Shown piece after piece: positions 60,310 to 64,000 of a DNA stretch of 64,000 nt. Below the pieces are notes generated by a model. The model was not told the origin of the DNA. It was given only the letters and a program-made list of their open reading frames with translations, and searched no databases. The DNA comes from Delphinapterus leucas (lineage: Eukaryota > Chordata > Mammalia > Artiodactyla > Monodontidae), in contig NW_022098037.1 in NCBI RefSeq assembly GCF_002288925.2, positions 245,247 to 309,246 on the forward strand, written 5' to 3'. The position numbers and the translations under genes are program-made. The stretch's first letter is position 1. Every line of letters starts with the position of its first letter.

Positions 60310-60720
60310 GCTCCAGTAATACTGTGTTAACAAACAGATTTTTAGTGACTTAGAAGAACAAAAATTTGTTTTTCTTGATCGTGGGTCAGCTTCAGCAGTG
60401 GCTGCAGGTAGAGAGTTTGATTCAGGTCTACTTCACATGTCTCTCATCCTGCACATACTCCCCTCAAGGCAGGCAGCAGAAGCACAAGAACCCAAGCTAA
60501 ACTCTGCAGCGCATTCAGAGCCTCCGCTCATGTCGTGTTTGCTGATATTCCATTGGCAAGCAAGCCACATAGCCAAGCCCAGCATCAGCGGGGTAGCGAA
60601 ACATACACTGCCTGCTCTAGTGGCAAAGGGTATGGGTGTGTTATTCCAGTACAGGAGAGATTGCAGAACTGGGAACAATAATCCGGTCTACCTGAATAAG
60701 TTAAGGAGCTACCAATCTAC
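60310..60720. mobile_element. Possible ancient LTR or MER-type repeat
   Basis: 'cagtaatactgtgttaacaa', 'atcgtgggtcagcttcagca' and 'catagccaagcccagcatca' resemble a diverged mammalian interspersed repeat I cannot name. No gene is supported. Confidence 0.3.
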
Positions 60721-60779
60721 TAATAAGTAAATAGAGAATAATAGGGTTAGCACAGAGGACGTGGAGGATTCCACGGGGA

Positions 60780-61595
60780 CACATAAACAAACAAACAAAC
60801 AAACATCTAACCAGCAAATAGCAAGTGTTGGTGAGGGTGTGGGGAAAAGGGAACCCTAGTGCACTGTTGGTGGGAATGTAAATTGGTGAAGCCACTCTGG
60901 AGAACACTTTGGAGGTTCCTCAAAAAATTAAAAATAGAACCACCAGGTGATCCAGCAATTCCACTTCTAAGTATTTTTCTGAAGAAGATGAAACACTAGT
61001 TCAAAAAGATACATCCATCCCTGTGTTCACTGCAGCAGTACTCACCATAGACAAGATACGGAAGCAGCCTAAGTGTCCATCCATAGACGAATGGATGAAG
61101 AAGATGTGGTGTACATATGCACAGTGGAATACTACTCGGCCGTTAAAAATGAAATCTTGCCATTTGCAGCAGCATGCATGGACCTAGAGGGCATTATGCT
61201 AAGTGAATTAAGTCAGAGAAAGACAAATATTGCATGATTTCACTTATATGTGGAATCTAAAAAACAAAACAGATGAACAAAAATAACAAAACAGAAACAG
61301 AGTCGTAGGTACAGAAACAAAGAGGTGGTTGCCCAGGAGGAAGGGGTTAGGGGGATGAGTGAACTTGGTGAGGGAGATTAAGAGGTACAAACTTCCAGTA
61401 CAAAAAAATTAGTCATGGGAATGAAATGTACAGCATGGAGAATATAGTCAGTAATATGGTAATAACTTTGTATGGCAATGGATGGTAACTAGGCTTGTCG
61501 TGGTGATTATTTTGTAATGTATAGAAATACCAAATGCACGTGGAGCTAACATAGTGTTATAGGTCAGTTATACTTCAATTACAAAGACAACAACA
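60780..61595 (+). mobile_element. L1 3' fragment, sense
   Basis: Begins with an (AAAC)n patch (60786-60805), then 'gcactgttggtgggaatgta', 'ccattgcagcagcatgcat'-like text, 'atttcacttatatgtggaat' and the L1 terminus 'cagttatacttcaattacaa'. Heavily 5'-truncated (about 800 bases); no intact ORF2. Confidence 0.85.
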
Positions 61596-61639
61596 GGTAC
61601 AGTGAAAATGAATCAATCAAAGAAAAGTAACCTAAACTT

Positions 61640-62470
61640 AAGGTCAGAGAAGGCTTCCTGGAGGAAGGGATGTCTAAGCTGAGCCTGAAGTGTGAGCAGA
61701 TATCATCCAGGTAAAGAGGAAGCGGGGGAAGCTGAGGGAACAGACGGTGCCAAGGCTGGAAGCTGGAGGAGCGCCTGGCCTAATGGACAGTAGGGGAAGC
61801 GTGCAGTCTAAAGAGCGTTGGTTAATGAGGGCGGCCTGGTAGGCAGGGGCAGGGGAGGAGGGGTCTTAAAACCCACGTTAAAGCATTTGAATTTCGTTGG
61901 GAAGACTTTGGGAAGCCATCCCAAGGTTTCAGTCAGAAGACAGACTAGATCATTTGTGTGTTTCAGAACAAGCATTCTGGTGCAAGGTAGACTACAGATG
62001 ACACCGCTGGAAGCCAGCAGGTCCCTTAGAAGGTGGTTGTAAACCAGCAAGAGATTGGGGACTGAATAAGAGAGACGGTAGTGGGTATGGAAAGAAGTAG
62101 GTGGATTTAAGAGCCATTTGGAAGATAGAATTGACGGGACTTAGGGATTAATTGGATCCCCCCTTGAGTCTGACACACTAAAAATAGGGCCATAAAATGA
62201 AAAATACAATATCAAAGTGGCCACCGTTTTTCTGGAAGATGTATCCTTTCTCCCTCGATCTAAGTCCTCACAAAGAAAGTAAAGAAATGATACCAAACAT
62301 ACACTGGATTCCTACTGTGTTCCAGGCCTTGTACGAGGCACTAGGTTGGAGCCCAAAGAACGGGTGCCCAAGTCAGATGGAGAAGGACTTCCGAGAGATG
62401 TGGAGCTGAGTCTCATAGGTGCAGGGGCTTTGCTGTTGAGATGATAGGGCAAAGAGTATGGGTATCTGCC
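61640..62470 (-). mobile_element. Antisense L2 fragments
   Basis: 61640-62130 ('gaaggcttcctggaggaagg', 'tttgaatttcgttgggaaga') and 62285-62460 ('attcctactgtgttccaggc', 'cttgtacgaggcactag') follow the antisense L2 pattern. Confidence 0.6.
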
Positions 62471-62579
62471 TTGTGTACCAGAGGGACAGAGGTGTCATTG
62501 ACCGAGCCGGAATGTCGGAGAACTAGCCAGTTTGGGGTGCCCAGTGATGCAGGGGGATGACTTCCACACTGGCAGCAGG

Positions 62580-62800
62580 AAGAATGCAGACCTGGAGCCA
62601 GTGTGTGGTGTCGAATCCAGGCTTCTTTGTGACCTGCAATTTCTTATCTTCCCTGTGCCAGATCTCCTCTTCTGTAAAGCAGGGCTAGTAACGGTGCCTC
62701 CCTTGCAGGGTTGCTGAGAGAATTAAACCGGATGATGTGCATAAAGTCCTAGGCACAGTGCCTGTTCATAGTAAGCACTCAAGTCATGTTAACTACTACT
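62580..62800 (+). mobile_element. MIR SINE fragment
   Basis: 'gacctggagccagtgtgtgg' head and 'gttgctgagagaattaaacc' with 'catagtaagcactcaagtca' tail. Confidence 0.75.
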
Positions 62801-62991
62801 ATGGCGGAAGCCCAGAGGAAGGAGCCGTTGGTTGTAACCTAGGTTGGGAAAGGCTTCAGAGAGGAGGTGGCATTAAAATTGGTCTTGGGGAAGAGGAAAA
62901 AAATGGGTCTTGAGGCCTGAGTAGATGTTCCCTGAGGGAAGGAGCGGGTGAGACGTAGTTCAGGGAGCGGAACCAGCACAATAAAGAGATC

Positions 62992-63114
62992 ATTTTATTC
63001 TATTGTTTTGGTCATGCGACCTGTGGGATCTTAGCTCCCCGACCAGGGATCGAACCCGCACCCCCTGTAGTGGAAGCACAGAGTCTTAACCACTGGACCA
63101 CCAGGGAAGTCACT
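62992..63114 (-). mobile_element. Short tRNA-derived SINE (Bov-tA/CHR-related), antisense
   Basis: 'gggatcttagctccccgacc', 'agggatcgaacccgcaccc' (B-box-like GGATCGAACCC in reverse) and 'cactggaccaccagggaagt' form a tRNA-head SINE in reverse. The duplication ACAATAAAGAGATC is at 62978-62991, with the copy ACAATAAGAGATC at 63115-63127. It sits inside an L2-like segment (62810-63310). Confidence 0.8.
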
Positions 63115-64000
63115 ACAATAAGAGATCTTTTAGGGGACGGCAAATTGAATCATGTTACCCCAGCGCTGGCTCTGGAAGCAAGGAAGTAGATGGGAGGGAC
63201 CACGATGGGAAGGGCTCTGAGTTTGGACTCTATTAGTTGGTGCTGGGAGCTTATTAAAGGGTTTTCAACAGAGGACTGGCACGATCATATTTGTGTTTTT
63301 AAAAGATGATCCTGATGGCATTGTATATAGAAGACGCAGTGCGTTAACCCAAGCATTAATTGTACCACACTTGCCACTCCTACCCCCTCTAGGGTCACTG
63401 TCTTCTAGTATATTTTATAAAGAGTGAGTTGATCTCACGTCTCTTCCTGAGTCATCTACTTAGCGGCTGTTTCTCCAAATTTCACGTACCTCTCCACTTC
63501 TCCCAACACTACCACGGGCTCCACTTGCGGTCCCAATCACGTAATGGAACCAGGGCTGGGTCCTCTTCAGAAAATGGGCCACATAGCAGAGGCCACACTC
63601 ATCTTTATTGTCCCATCCCAGAATGCCCCACCCTGCACAGGATGTGTTCAGGGTGGGGACAAAGCCCCCAGGCGTGCGAATTATAAGGTATCTGTGGGCT
63701 CCCCTCACTTGTTTGTATAAATTTAACATTTACTCATATCCTTCTGCATGTTTCTTCCACGTTTACAGTTAGAAGACTTCCAAGCAGCCCCTGGTAGCAG
63801 TTTTTAGGTTTTCATCTGCTGGCTGGCTGTTGAACACGTGACACTGTGAACGAGGTCATTTCTCAACCTGGTCTGACAACAGACTTTCTGAAAGCGTTGG
63901 GGTAGCAGAAGGGGATTTGAACACTGGAGAGAAAAACTAAGATCTGTCTGCTAAACATATTCATCCTCATATACCCCAGAGTAATAAGCAAAAAGAATTC

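Larger units (their letters stand above)
55104..64000 (+). other. PLXNC1: PLXNC1 intron 4 (5' part, runs off the window)
   Basis: Starts at the GTATTT donor. No following coding exon was found before the window edge; the expected PSI continuation after LLQ-R was not seen in any + frame. It holds L2, MIR, L1 and SINE copies, listed separately. 55104-56450, 59240-60000 and 63320-64000 show no confident element. Confidence 0.82.

Noticed and set aside
60780..61595. Possible active L1
   Set aside because: Only the 3' end is present, with no reverse transcriptase or endonuclease region and many stops.
1..64000. CRISPR array, operon, or phage-like system
   Set aside because: Introns, CpG island, SINEs and LINEs show vertebrate nuclear DNA; no regularly spaced direct repeats with unique spacers were seen.

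Overview
The window is mammalian nuclear DNA, most likely from a whale or dolphin. The main evidence is at least four near-identical tRNA-derived SINEs of the CHR class, at about 8865-9060, 14548-14750, 49265-49480 and 57780-58000. All four still have readable target-site duplications, and this SINE class is typical of Cetacea (and hippos). Older mammalian repeats (MIR, L2, L1M-type, MLT1, hAT-Charlie) fill much of the rest. No bacterial genes, operons, CRISPR arrays or viral coding regions were seen.

One protein-coding gene is supported: the 5' part of PLXNC1 (plexin C1, a semaphorin 7A receptor), on the + strand. Its CpG-island promoter and 5'UTR lie at about 20450-21434. Coding exon 1 is 21435-22493, exon 2 is 40050-40190, exon 3 is 51478-51612 and exon 4 is 55003-55103. 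The exon junctions have GT/AG signals and keep the reading frame. They encode 478 complete codons plus two bases, covering the signal peptide, the Sema domain and most of the first PSI domain. The remaining exons (rest of PSI, IPT repeats, transmembrane segment, GAP domain) lie beyond base 64000.

Layout: 1-20450 is upstream intergenic DNA rich in old repeats, with a 2.5 kb stretch (about 16250-18900) in which I recognise no common repeat. 20450-22900 is the CpG island with promoter and exon 1. 22494-40049 is intron 1 (17.6 kb), 40191-51477 is intron 2 (11.3 kb), 51613-55002 is intron 3 (3.4 kb), and 55104-64000 is the visible part of intron 4.

The most interesting points are in the promoter and 5' leader: an IRF/PRDM1-like element inside a short palindrome, short upstream ORFs with better start contexts than the main ATG, and a strong G-quadruplex candidate. 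The other notable points are possible lineage-specific cysteine and glycosylation changes in the Sema/PSI region, and a nested retroposon insertion in intron 2 carrying three copies of one target site. I found no evidence of a wholly new system.
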